This document shows positions 53,789-62,812 of a stretch of DNA of 64,000 bases, in pieces (position 1 is the first letter of the stretch; each line of letters begins with the position of its first letter). The DNA is from Bradyrhizobium sp. Arg816 (lineage in GTDB: Bacteria > Pseudomonadota > Alphaproteobacteria > Rhizobiales > Xanthobacteraceae). The notes below the pieces were generated by a model. That model was not told the origin of the DNA and did no database searches. It was given only the letters and a program-made list of their open reading frames with translations. The stretch covers positions 405,739-469,738 of the forward strand of contig NZ_JAPRAQ010000005.1 in NCBI RefSeq assembly GCF_029989365.1, written 5' to 3'. Both the position numbers and the translations under genes were made by a program.

Positions 53789-54098
53789 TGTGTTCCTTAC
53801 AGCATTTGTGGCGCGTGCGCAGCACAGAGAAGCCCGCCGACCTGCTGATTGCAATCAAGGTTTTGCGGGCCGTGAACAGTCCCTTCGAGAAGGCCGCGGA
53901 ACCCAAGGCCAGCCGCGGCGCCTCTCATCTCATTCCCGTGGCAACCCATGCCACCGGTGGTATGGTGAAGGGGTTCGACCTATTGAATGACTTGATGGCC
54001 GCGCCCCGAGGGGGCCTTTCCAAGACATCGCTGGATCGAATTTGCTCGCACGGATTGTGGGTAACGAACTCTTTCGTGGGTATTGTTGGAGACGGATA

Positions 54099-54308
54099 AT
54101 GGCAACGGGTGTCGTGAAGTGGTTCAACGGCCAGAAGGGCTTTGGCTTTATTCAGCCGGACAATGGTGGGCCGGATGTATTTGTTCACATTAGCGCCGTA
54201 GAGCGTGCGGGCCTTCATGGACTAGCCGAAGGGCAGAAGGTCTCCTTCGAGGAGAAGACCGATCCGAGGCGCGGAAAGACGAGCGCTGAAAATCTGAAGA
54301 CCCTGTAA
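54099..54308 (+). CDS. cspA: Cold-shock domain protein
   Basis: A 69-residue single cold-shock domain that binds single-stranded nucleic acids as an RNA chaperone. RNP1 is KGFGFIQ and RNP2 is VFVHIS; the N-terminus [12 protein letters not shown] is standard. The ATG at 54099 has GGAGACGG upstream. The preceding 100 bp could be the long 5' leader often found in csp genes, but no specific element can be identified. Gene symbol follows family convention. Confidence 0.93.
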   Translation: MATGVVKWFNGQKGFGFIQPDNGGPDVFVHISAVERAGLHGLAEGQKVSFEEKTDPRRGKTSAENLKTL

Positions 54309-54437
54309 CATCGGTCGACGCTTCGGTTCCACGAATATACTGAGAAGCAGGCTACAGGGGGGATATCATCGCCGACCTGCGGCGATGCCCGCACGATTGT
54401 TCGCTAAGTTTTATCGTTCATCCGCTGGGTCGTGAAC

Positions 54438-54836
54438 TTAGCACCAGCGGCACCGTCCCCAGCGTGCGCAGCAGCCGCCGCAACCCCCGCAGCCACCGCA
54501 ACCACGCACAGCTCGGCACCCACGGCAGCCACGGCAACCACCGCAACCTCGGCGAACAACAACGGCGGCTAGCTGCACGTCGCTTCCAGCATTTTCCTTA
54601 TCGAAGAGATAGAACGTGGCGAGACTGACGTCGGCCATTTCCTCTTCGCCAAGAACGAAGCGCTGATTGGGCGAGATGTTGTCAGAATGCGGGATATGAG
54701 CAGTGGGTATCGTGTGCGCGGATGCGCTCCCCGCCAGCGAGAGACCCAGTCCGGCCGTACCGAGTGCCGTGACGGCGGCGGCTTTGGTTGCGCGTACGTG
54801 CTTCGCAGCATGCTTCACCCGTGGCATGGTCGCCAT
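54438..54836 (-). CDS. Exported peptide with C-terminal Cys/Gly repeat tail
   Basis: A 132-residue protein in three parts. First is a basic N-terminus and signal-like stretch (AAAVTALGTAGLGLSLAGSASAH, residues about 19-41). A 50-residue middle follows with NQRFVLGEEEMADVSLATFYLFDKEN, resembling a leader or recognition sequence. The last 35 residues hold 11 cysteines in CGGC, CRGC and CGGCGGC repeats with Trp/Arg at the end (RWGRCRWC). The composition is like thiazole/oxazole-modified microcin cores or like metal-binding tails. No modification or transport enzyme is adjacent. The start at 54836 has AAGGATGG upstream. A structural or metal-handling role is the alternative to a modified peptide. 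Confidence 0.7.
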   Translation of the reverse strand: MATMPRVKHAAKHVRATKAAAVTALGTAGLGLSLAGSASAHTIPTAHIPHSDNISPNQRFVLGEEEMADVSLATFYLFDKENAGSDVQLAAVVVRRGCGGCRGCRGCRAVRGCGGCGGCGGCCARWGRCRWC

Positions 54837-55101
54837 CCTTTCGGAAGTTGTCGTGAAAGGGTCAGCTTGACGTAGCAAGTGTGCCTGTACGTCTAGAAAT
54901 GCGACCTAGCGCATTCGGTTCCCCTTCGCGCGCGGGTCTTTTTGAGTTGCAACTGGTGGCGGACCCGACTGACTGTCTGACGATGTCCGTTAACAGGGGC
55001 AGAGCGGAAGTTGGACTTCGCGGCGGTCAATGCGGATTTTGCACCGAAGCCGACAGGTTCGAACAGCTGGCGCTTTCCGCAAGGCTCCAGCCAGCGAGGC
55101 G
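54837..55101. other. Intergenic interval with repeat traces
   Basis: 265 bp without a gene. 54961-55018 includes GATGTCCGTT and AGCGGAAG, again of the GATGTCCGCT/AGCGGAC repeat type. Confidence 0.4.
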
Positions 55102-55236
55102 ACTGCGCAAGTGCTGCTGCTGGAGGCGGCTGAGATCCTCGGCATCGGCGAGTTGCTACAGCGCAGGCCACGCCAGCTCTCGGGCGGCCAGCGCCAGCGC
55201 GTGGCGTTGGGCCGTGCTATCGTGCGCCACCCCCGC
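55102..55236 (+). pseudogene. Fragment of an ABC transporter ATPase
   Basis: About 45 codons cover only the signature region, [40 protein letters not shown] in parts, as in sugar-type ATPases of the UgpC/MalK group. Neither Walker motif nor the C-terminal half is present, and the frame continues into unrelated sequence. It is a gene remnant. Confidence 0.75.
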
Positions 55237-55338
55237 GAAGCGTGGAGAGGGCGCGGGAGGCGGTTTCCAAAGTCAGGACAAGACGCACGATGCGTACCGG
55301 AATTCATAAAGTCCGCTGACGTATCGCGCGTTTTGTAG

Positions 55339-55520
55339 TTAGCGCCTGTGCCCCAGCGGCATACTGAGCGCCATCGCTTTTTGACGAAGAGACGCTTCAG
55401 TTCTCTTCATCGCTTTTGCGATCTTCGCCACAGGCGTCCTAGCTTCGAATGAGCGCGCAATTCCTTGACGTCGGCCGCAGTGTATTCGCGACGAACGATC
55501 TTCTTTAATTTTTTAGCCAT
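55339..55520 (-). pseudogene. Small basic gene broken by a one-base deletion
   Basis: The frame starts MAKKLKKIVRREYTAADVKELRAHSK. After this Lys the expected continuation RTPVAKIAKAMKRTEASLRQKA...PLGHRR is found in the next frame, so one base has been lost (CT instead of GCT). Rejoined, the protein would be about 60 aa, basic, and like a small helix-turn-helix (SANT/Myb-like) family frequent in bradyrhizobia. A sequencing error could give the same picture. Confidence 0.7.
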
Positions 55521-55800
55521 TGCCGCTCCATTTGTTGAGCGGCGCCTCTACCCCCTACGTTGGCTGAAGAACAGCCCCTTAGACCGATGTCCGCTTTTAT
55601 TGCAGCCCGGCGATGTCGACCCCTCCGAAGGAGGCAGGTTGCGACAGCTGATACTTAACGACGTACGACATGGATCAAGCCGCTGTCGTCCAGCGGCGTG
55701 CATGTGATCGTGCGAAATCCATGGCAAAGCGAAACTTGTAACTTTCGTGAAGCCCAAACCAAACAGAACCGCGCCCGGAGGACCGGTCATTCATCTTCGA

Positions 55801-55941
55801 TCACGAAAACAGAAAGGTCCCAATCAGCAGGCCCGCAGCGAAAGCGAGAAGCCCCAAAGTGCAGGCTGAAACGATACGGACGAGGATGCGAACTTGCTCC
55901 TCGTACTCCTCTTCCGCGGTCTTGTGGGACTGAGCCGTCAT
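55801..55941 (-). CDS. Possible single-pass membrane microprotein
   Basis: A 46-residue protein with a charged N-terminus (HKTAEEEYEEQVRILVR) and one transmembrane helix (IVSACTLGLLAFAAGLLIGTFLF). The ATG at 55941 follows GGCAGGGCAG. The amphipathic/transmembrane layout is convincing, but no family is recognised. Confidence 0.5.
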   Translation of the reverse strand: MTAQSHKTAEEEYEEQVRILVRIVSACTLGLLAFAAGLLIGTFLFS

Positions 55942-56087
55942 TGCAACTGCCCTGCCAGCGCCCAGATTGGGCAAATGTAAACTCGAAATCATGGTCAACG
56001 CGAGGCATCTTAGCCCCGCCGTGATGCCCTGTTCGATTTGGCGCGCATCTCTTCAACGGGAGGATCATCGAAGTCTCCCTTGAGGTC

Positions 56088-56160
56088 CGTTCAATGGGGC
56101 TTAGCGGAGTGAATTTGCTCTCGTTGAGTTTTTCGCGTTTTGACCCTTAACCGGAACATA
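56088..56160 (+). repeat. Diverged interspersed repeat, copy B
   Basis: Aligns by eye to 47026-47098 with the blocks TAGCGGA, ATTTGCTC, TGAGTT, TTCGC and CCGGAA in the same order and orientation. Confidence 0.55.
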
Positions 56161-56226
56161 CGGTTGAAGTTGCGCTGTTCTGGTCGAAGGCAGTTGCTAC
56201 CCGTTCAACAAGCGCTCTGTTCGCTG

Positions 56227-56421
56227 CTATTCCCGCAGCATCACTGTATCGCTGCAAAATGGATTCACGATGAAGCGTGTCAGCCCTCCGTAGGTTTCGG
56301 GATAGCGCTCGACATACGGCAGCAAGATTCGCAGGGCATCCGCTGCCACCTGCGCCGTTTCGTGATACCGCCTGAGCGCATCCAACACATTGGAATGCGC
56401 GCCAAGGCTTTGGACTAGGTT
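56227..56421 (-). pseudogene. Protein-like coding remnant
   Basis: On the minus strand about 64 codons with no in-frame stop read ...QSLGAHSNVLDALRRYHETAQV..., then LRILLPYVERYPETYGGLTRFIVNPFC before a TAG at 56227. The composition and the mixture of helix and turn look like real protein, but there is an upstream in-frame stop and no good start. I do not recognise the family; it is probably a decayed gene end. Confidence 0.35.
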
Positions 56422-56561
56422 CTATACTCAACTGACTCTGGCACAAATCAGTGGAGAGTGGTTCAAGTCCTCCGCTGGGGGCTTGATGTGCTACGAGCTG
56501 ACGCATTTCGAGTGGAGCGTCATCGAGTGCTGCGACATAGACAGCCTTGCTGTGATGTCGT

Positions 56562-58505
56562 TCATCGTCTTTCCGCTTCCCCCGCGACGAGCGGCGGCAG
56601 CGGGCAGTCGAGCGTATCGCAAATGGCGCGGAGCAGCTCCGTTTCGCGGAGGGTGACCTGCTGGTTCGCCAGGATGCAGGTCGCGCAGGCGACGACGATC
56701 CGGCGCTTGATGGCCGGGACGGATTGATTGAGCGTTTGCAGTGCCGCGTCGAACTCGGCGAGGGAGCATTCCGCGCGGGGCGGCAAGCGTTGGGTGTAGT
56801 CGCCGCCGATGTAGCCGCGCATGCCCGTATCGAAAGCCCGGGCGGCCTGGTTGGGTTTCGGCTGGCCTTCCCAAGCCAATAGCGCCAACACCGTCGCGAC
56901 CGGGTGCGCCAGTTTTTGCGGCGAGCTGTGCACTGGACGCGTCTGACGCTGCGGCAGGAACTGGGCGTCGAGATGGCGATGCAGCACACAGCGGAGGGTG
57001 TACTCGAACAGGCTCAGCCGCGGGTCGGCGATCATGAGGACCTCGACCTGCGCGCGGAAAGTCCGGTGCTGGCGGGGCGACATCTGCCGCAGGGCTGGCA
57101 TGGCCAGGTCCAGAAGAGGCAGCCGGTGCGTGTCCGGCAGGGCCTGGACAGGGGCGACCAGCCGCAAGGTTTCGGCGAAGTCCTGCGGCTCAGCGCCGGC
57201 CTTCAGCTGGGTCAGCTGGAGGTCCCGCAGGTCCGGCCGCGGGTCCAGGAGAAGGGCGTAGACAAGGGCGCGAGCACTGAACGGCTCTTGGGCGGCGACC
57301 CGGAGCACGTCGGGCATGCCGTCGTGCAGCGCCTGGGCGTGGCTAATTTCTCGCGGATCGACGTGGCCGACCCGGGACGCCGCTTCGTCGGCGAACCCCA
57401 AGGCCGGTAACGGCACCTGCGGCAGCCCCGGTAACCTCGGCATTTTGGCGAACGGCGGGACGCGGCGGGGGCCTTCGGGTTCTTCCCGATCGAAGCTGAC
57501 CGCCCGCACCTCCGGGAACTGGCCGTTGAACTGGGGATCGAGCCGGCGGATGCGCTTGACGAGGGGCGGGTGGGTGGCCAGCAGTCCGGCGAACCCCTCG
57601 CCGGCGAAGGCGTTGGCGAAAAACATGTGACCGGCCTCGGCGGCCTGGGGGTTGTCGATGCGCGACCCCTCGGCCAGCCCACCGATCTTCTTGAGCGCCC
57701 CGCCAATGCCGTCGGGGTTACGCGTGAACTGGACGGCGCTAGCGTCGGCCAGGTACTCGCGCTGCCGAGACACCGCCGCCATGATCAGCCGACCGAACAA
57801 CGCTCCCACCAGGCCCAGCACAAACACGCCCAGGCCCAGCAGCACGAGGCCGCCACGGGAATCATTCCTTCCCGAAGAGCGGCCGCCGGACGCGAACATG
57901 AGCATGCGGCCCATGATGGACAGCGCCATGATCCCGAAGATCAGGCCGATCAGCCGGATGTTGAGCCGCATGTCGCCATTGAGAATGTGGCTGAACTCGT
58001 GGGCCACCACGCCCTGCAGCTCGTCGCGGGTCAAGTAGTCGAGGCAGCCCTGGGAGACGGCCACTACGGCATCGCCCGGCGCGTAGCCGGCCGCGAAGGC
58101 ATTGATGCCGGGCTCCGCCAGAACATAGACGGGGGGCACCGGCACGCCCGCGGCCAGCGCCATCTCCTCGACGACGTTGAGCAGCCGCTTCTCGCGCGGG
58201 TCGGTGGTCGTGCCGGGCACCTCCTCACCACCCAGCATCAGGGCGACGGCTTGGCCGCCGGACGAGAGCTGGGCCACCTTGAACGCGCTGGCACCCCCGA
58301 CCACAAGGCCCACCCCCGGCGCCGCGAGCAGGAGCAGCTCCGGCTGCCACCAGGACACCGGCTCGGGGCCGCTAGACATGCTGAGCGTCAGCAATAGCCC
58401 GTACACCAGGGCAATCAGAATCAGGATCGCCAAGACGAAATAGACCACCAGCTGGAGGGTCTTGCGTCGAGCCGAATCCTGCTGCTGAAAGAAATTTGTG
58501 GCCAT
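56562..58505 (-). CDS. M48 family membrane metallopeptidase, HtpX-like
   Basis: A 647-residue membrane zinc protease. Two N-terminal helices (VYFVLAILILIALVYGLLLT and LLLLAAPGVGLVVGGASA) precede the catalytic domain, where HEFSH provides two zinc ligands and the Glu in REYLADA the third. Two further helices follow the active site. The C-terminal 300 residues form an extra helical domain not found in HtpX proper. It lies 67 bp downstream of lemA on the same strand, a pairing common in proteobacteria. The G+C is higher than that of neighbouring genes. A role in membrane protein quality control is inferred. Confidence 0.88.
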   Translation of the reverse strand: MATNFFQQQDSARRKTLQLVVYFVLAILILIALVYGLLLTLSMSSGPEPVSWWQPELLLLAAPGVGLVVGGASAFKVAQLSSGGQAVALMLGGEEVPGTTTDPREKRLLNVVEEMALAAGVPVPPVYVLAEPGINAFAAGYAPGDAVVAVSQGCLDYLTRDELQGVVAHEFSHILNGDMRLNIRLIGLIFGIMALSIMGRMLMFASGGRSSGRNDSRGGLVLLGLGVFVLGLVGALFGRLIMAAVSRQREYLADASAVQFTRNPDGIGGALKKIGGLAEGSRIDNPQAAEAGHMFFANAFAGEGFAGLLATHPPLVKRIRRLDPQFNGQFPEVRAVSFDREEPEGPRRVPPFAKMPRLPGLPQVPLPALGFADEAASRVGHVDPREISHAQALHDGMPDVLRVAAQEPFSARALVYALLLDPRPDLRDLQLTQLKAGAEPQDFAETLRLVAPVQALPDTHRLPLLDLAMPALRQMSPRQHRTFRAQVEVLMIADPRLSLFEYTLRCVLHRHLDAQFLPQRQTRPVHSSPQKLAHPVATVLALLAWEGQPKPNQAARAFDTGMRGYIGGDYTQRLPPRAECSLAEFDAALQTLNQSVPAIKRRIVVACATCILANQQVTLRETELLRAICDTLDCPLPPLVAGEAERR

Positions 58506-58572
58506 GGTCAGAGGCGGATTTGAGAGCGTGAAACCGGAAGCATGGGACGCGCGGAGCGGTAATTGTTCCGTG

Positions 58573-59169
58573 TTAGAACGACACCTTGGGCGCTGCGCGC
58601 TCGGTCTCTGGGGCTTCGAGCAGCGCCGCCTCCTTGAAGCCGAACATGCCGGCCACTGTGTTGGCCGGGAAGACCTCGCGCCGGATGTTGTAGGTGGCGG
58701 CGGCGTCGTTGAACGCTTGCCGGGCGAAGGCGATCCTGTTCTCGGTCGAGCTCAGCTCCTCTTGCAGGGCGAGCATGTTCTGGTTGGCCTTGAGGTCCGG
58801 GTACGCCTCGGACAGGGCAAAGAGCCGGCCCAGGATGCTGCCCAGCTGGGCCTCGGCTTGGTTAAGCTCCCTCATGGCCGCCGGGTCGCTGGGGTTGGCG
58901 GCGACTTTTTGCTCGGCCGCCGTCGCGCTGTTGCGCGCCTTGATGACAGCATCGAGCGTCTCTCTCTCATGGGCCATGTAGCCCTTGACGGCTTCGACGA
59001 GGTTCGGAATCAGCTCGTAGCGGCGTTTGAGCTGCACGTCGATCTGGGCGAAGGCGTTCTTGAAGCGGTTCGCGGCGACCACCAGTCCGTTGTAGATGCC
59101 CATGAGCCAGAGTGCGAGCAGCAGCACGACGCCCAGGAGCACGAGCAGCGCAATTGTGACGGGACTCAT
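58573..59169 (-). CDS. lemA: LemA family protein
   Basis: A 198-residue protein with one N-terminal transmembrane helix (IALLVLLGVVLLLALWLMGIYNGLV) and a long helical bundle. LemA signatures are RFKNAFAQIDVQLKRRYELIPNLVEAVKGYMAHE and FNDAAATYNIRREVFPANTVAGMFGF. GGAGG lies 9 bp before the ATG. It is the first gene of a two-gene unit with the M48 peptidase. Function of LemA is not well defined. Confidence 0.92.
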   Translation of the reverse strand: MSPVTIALLVLLGVVLLLALWLMGIYNGLVVAANRFKNAFAQIDVQLKRRYELIPNLVEAVKGYMAHERETLDAVIKARNSATAAEQKVAANPSDPAAMRELNQAEAQLGSILGRLFALSEAYPDLKANQNMLALQEELSSTENRIAFARQAFNDAAATYNIRREVFPANTVAGMFGFKEAALLEAPETERAAPKVSF

Positions 59170-60153
59170 GAGCCGTGACCTCCGACGAGAGGACTGTTGG
59201 TCTGGTCCATCGCACGACCGGCGCCAGACCGGCGGAACATTTGTCCGACGGAATCCGGCCGAAAACTTGGCAAAATCCCACGGGCGACTGGTTGAGGACG
59301 GTACTATCTTTGTCGTGTGCCGCCCACGAACCTGTGGTCCTTCCCGCTCCGCACGCAGCTCTTATGGAGGGCTACTTTCCAGGACGGGACGTCAGCCTCG
59401 GAAGACGCACCGAGGCGCTGCCCGAGGGCGGGCCGTTCTGATGCGCGAGTTCTCAGAGCGCGGGCGGCGCTACTTGCTACGCTTTCGGGCAGCCGGAGTG
59501 CTCATTTTTGAGTCCGGCGATGGCCGGACCTTAGCCGAACATCGCTTGAACCCTTGTCATGTCGGTTGTCAGTGGCAAACCTGACGTCAGTCCAACGTTG
59601 GCATTTGCCGCTGCTTTTGGCCAACCGAGACATCAATCCCGCTCGTGGGGGCGGTCAAAACTCTAGCGAATGATTTCTGCGGACCGGTCTCCCTGGTTCA
59701 CGCGCAACATCCGGGAATTAAATACTAAAAGCCACTGGTCGAGTCGCTGATATTGGCAGGGGTGGGGGTAGTCAATTCCTCAGAGCCTCTCGCCTTGCGG
59801 ACCGGCCCCACTCTCACTCAGGGCTTTTTTTCGGGGCGGCAGAACTTTTAGCGTTACCCAGCCTATCTTGTCGTGACCGCCAATCTTCCGCCAAGAAAAA
59901 CGATTGTTGTATCGAATATTGGAGAGCTGTGAACGGCGATGAGCGGAGAGGTACGTGGGCAACCACGTGCACTGGCCCAACTATTTTCAGAACCTCAGAG
60001 ACGCGCCGGCGCGGAAAAAACGTCGCGAAATTCGATAGGGGCGGTCCAATTTTTGCGCGGACCGCAAGCAGTTCTGGAGCTCGATGCATGAAACCGTCCG
60101 GCGGAGCGAAGCGAACATCCAGCCACCGCTCATACAGTCACCGTCGCAAGTAA
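59170..60153. other. Gene-free interval between lemA and the aspartokinase gene
   Basis: Nearly 1 kb with no supported gene. 59505-59600 contains repeat-like GGCGATGGCCGGACC and TGACGTCAG pieces. From about 59680 the base composition falls to a more AT-rich level that continues into the aspartokinase gene, suggesting that the boundary of an imported segment lies here. A T-run follows CAGGGC at 59819-59831, but there is no clear stem. Confidence 0.45.
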
Positions 60154-61347
60154 ATGCGCAACAATCCGACCATCGTGCAGAAATACGGCGGCGTCTGTTT
60201 AGAAACGCCGGAGAAAATCCGCGCGGTTGCGAGGAGTCTCGCCGATTTGCACAACCGTGGTCATCGCGTCGTGGCGATCGTTTCAGCGATGGGTAAGACG
60301 ACCGACGAACTAATTAAGGCGGCTTATCAAGTAAGCCCGCATCCCAACCGCCGCGAACTGGATATGTTGTTAACAACCGGTGAGCGCATCAGCATGTCGT
60401 TGATGAGCATGGCTCTGTCTGATCTCGGTGCGCCAGCCATTAGTTTTACCGGAAGTCAGGCCGGTGTAATGACAGACGAATCTCATTCTTCCGCGCGCAT
60501 TTTAGATGTGCGGCCTGCGCGCGTGCTCGAAGAACTCAGTCGCGGACGCATCGTGGTTTTAGCGGGCTTTCAAGGCGTGAATCCGCGAACCAAAGAAATC
60601 ACCACCCTAGGCAGGGGCGGCAGCGACACCACTGCAGTCGCCATGGCTGCGGCGCTAAGGGCCGAGCGCTGTGAAATTATCAAAGAGGTCGACGGAATTT
60701 GCTCGGCCGATCCGCACATCGTGGCGAACGCAAAACCATTGCGCCGGCTGGATTTTGCATCGTTGTCCGAAATGTGTTTTTGGGGCGCCAAGGTTTTGCA
60801 TTTTCGCAGCGTGGAGCTGGCACAAAGCCAAAATATCCCTTTGTTTTTACGAAAATGGGGCAATTCCGAACACAGCACGCGAGTGATGAAAGAGGTTATC
60901 GGAATGGAAAACGGAAAAGTTTTGGCCGTCAACTCGATGGCTCGTATTGAGCATGTGGAGATCGCTTCGACGAATCTCAGTCGCGGTTTTGAGATATTTG
61001 CGCAGCATCTCAAGCAAAACGGCCTGTCTTGGCCGCAAGTCCTCGCCTCGGCTTTCACCGCAGGAAAGACGCGCATCATGATGACTTGCGAGTCGGAATC
61101 GCTCGACACTCTGCTGCGCACGCTGGAAAGGAGCAAAGACTTGCGCAAAGAGCGTGAGACTTTAAGTTCGGTGAGCCTCACTTGCTTCGGCGGCGTTTCT
61201 TCAGACTTGCCATTTCAGGCGATACAAATTCTGCAATCCCACGGGATTGTCGTTGACAAATACGTTCTATCATCACATTCGATAAATCTGTTCGTTCCTG
61301 TGGAGACCCGCGAGGCTGCGGTCACGGCGTTGCATTCGCTGATCTAA
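60154..61347 (+). CDS. lysC: Aspartokinase, atypical for the host
   Basis: Aspartate kinase of 397 aa, catalysing ATP-dependent phosphorylation of aspartate, first step to lysine, threonine and methionine. N-terminal VQKYGG replaces the usual [54 protein letters not shown] and [11 protein letters not shown] follow. Two ACT domains lie after about residue 260. SQAG/TDESH and [14 protein letters not shown] recall deltaproteobacterial/Bdellovibrio-type enzymes rather than rhizobial LysC. A/T-ending codons are visibly more frequent than in neighbours. It is likely a second, horizontally acquired copy; the ATG lacks a strong ribosome site. Confidence 0.88.
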   Translation: MRNNPTIVQKYGGVCLETPEKIRAVARSLADLHNRGHRVVAIVSAMGKTTDELIKAAYQVSPHPNRRELDMLLTTGERISMSLMSMALSDLGAPAISFTGSQAGVMTDESHSSARILDVRPARVLEELSRGRIVVLAGFQGVNPRTKEITTLGRGGSDTTAVAMAAALRAERCEIIKEVDGICSADPHIVANAKPLRRLDFASLSEMCFWGAKVLHFRSVELAQSQNIPLFLRKWGNSEHSTRVMKEVIGMENGKVLAVNSMARIEHVEIASTNLSRGFEIFAQHLKQNGLSWPQVLASAFTAGKTRIMMTCESESLDTLLRTLERSKDLRKERETLSSVSLTCFGGVSSDLPFQAIQILQSHGIVVDKYVLSSHSINLFVPVETREAAVTALHSLI

Positions 61348-61373
61348 CAACCCCTTTGAGAGGATGCCACGAA

Positions 61374-62210
61374 ATGCCTGGCCCCATGGGGTGGCTACTT
61401 CGCGATGGCGAACGAATCATTGCCTGCAACACAGGCTTATTAGGTCACAAGCACCGTCTAATCGGCATCGCCCGCCTTCGTAACGAAGCGCTTATTCTCA
61501 GAGACACACTGGACTACGTGGCCAAGCAGGTCGATGCGATTGTCGCTTATGATGACGCGAGCACGGATCGTACGCTGGAGATACTATGCGAACACCCGAA
61601 AGTCGCTCTGATTGTGACAAATCGATCGTGGGAAGCTGACATCGAGGCGCGCCGGATTGCTGAGGGTCGGCATCGCGGCCTCTTGTTGCAGACGGCGCGC
61701 GAGCATTTCCAGTTCGACTGGATGTTTTGCTTCGATGCGGATGAGCGCGTTACCGGGGATTTACGCGGATTCATAGAAGGAACGCATTCTAGCGAATGCG
61801 ACGGCGTGCGGGTCCAACTGTTCGATGCCTACATGACTCCTGGAGATCACGCACCCTATCAGGCCGATCGCGAACTGCTGGACTTTCGTCGTTTCTTCGG
61901 TCCGGAAAGGCGAGACATTCTGATGTTGTGGCGAAACCGGTTGGAGGTCACCTTCGCAGAGCACCATGCGCGCGAGCCGGGTGGCGTTGAACGCGTGGCG
62001 ACTGGCCTCTATTGCCAGCACTACGGCAAATCGTTGTCGGTCGATCATTGGGAAGAGACCTGCGACTACTACATGCGACACTTTCCGTTCGATACCTACG
62101 GACGAAAATGGCGTGAGCGCAAAGGTCGAGCAATTCACACCCAGTCTGACTTCATGCGGCCGTTGTACGAGTGGGGTGACAGGCTCTTCGCGGCTGCGGT
62201 CAAGATGTGA
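61374..62210 (+). CDS. Family 2 glycosyltransferase
   Basis: A 278-residue GT-A fold enzyme expected to transfer a sugar from a nucleotide donor. GIARLRNEALILRDTLDYV opens the fold; DDASTDRTLEIL and MFCFDADERV hold the nucleotide/metal-binding aspartates (DxD-like DAD). The C-terminus is aromatic and basic (YYMRHFPFDTYGRKWRER). The start at 61374 has GAGAGGA 9 bp upstream; a TTG at 61356 is less likely. It follows the aspartokinase gene by 26 bp, in the same orientation, so the two probably form one acquired operon. Acceptor unknown. Confidence 0.82.
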   Translation: MPGPMGWLLRDGERIIACNTGLLGHKHRLIGIARLRNEALILRDTLDYVAKQVDAIVAYDDASTDRTLEILCEHPKVALIVTNRSWEADIEARRIAEGRHRGLLLQTAREHFQFDWMFCFDADERVTGDLRGFIEGTHSSECDGVRVQLFDAYMTPGDHAPYQADRELLDFRRFFGPERRDILMLWRNRLEVTFAEHHAREPGGVERVATGLYCQHYGKSLSVDHWEETCDYYMRHFPFDTYGRKWRERKGRAIHTQSDFMRPLYEWGDRLFAAAVKM

Positions 62211-62806
62211 TTGTTCGACAACCGAGCCGCCCGGTACCTATGCGGCCGCTTCGAAGTCGGCCACGGGCCCACTTCTCCCATAACATCTCATTTGCGAATC
62301 CAAACTTGGATCGCGATATTTGCGTCTTGATCCATGCGCTCTCGCCGGTGTGTCCGTTTCAGGAGAATAAGCGACCGGGCACAACGACCCCGGGCTCAAA
62401 TTACTTCCTGCCTTCCAATCTCTTTACGCGAACTTCGTGTGGGCTGTCTCGGTGTCTGGTCTACGGAGTCGATCGCAAAGGATCGGTCTGTTGCGGCGCG
62501 CTGCGTGGTGGCGCGCCCGACTTTACCGCAAAGCCGCCAACGATATGACTGGTCGAGCCGTCGCAAAGTCGAAAAGCCCGAGTCACGGCTGACGTAAGAT
62601 AGTTGTACTGCCAAATGTGCACGTTTCACGCGATGGGCGCGAAGCTGCTTCGCGAGGTACCGACGTTGCGATCACTCCCGTTGTGTTTTGAAGCATCGCA
62701 GGAGTGAACCACTGACGCGAGAACGTGGCGAGGTTCATGGTCGAGCTCCTCGCAACTTTGTACTTCATTTGACCAGTTCACCGCGATATATCGTCCGCTG
62801 GAGAGC
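62211..62806. other. Intergenic interval
   Basis: 596 bp without a supported gene. Frames exist on both strands, but none has a ribosome site or recognisable motif. The composition returns to that of the surrounding chromosome. Confidence 0.4.
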
Positions 62807-62812
62807 ATGGTG

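Noticed and set aside
54367..54387. Perfect 8-bp hairpin (CATCGCCG / CGGCGATG) downstream of cspA
   Set aside because: No T-run follows on either strand, so it is not a standard intrinsic terminator; noted but not annotated.
56425..56490. Possible tRNA fragment (GTGGTTCAAGTCCTC)
   Set aside because: The T-loop-like piece lacks a matching acceptor stem and CCA; a chance match is likely.
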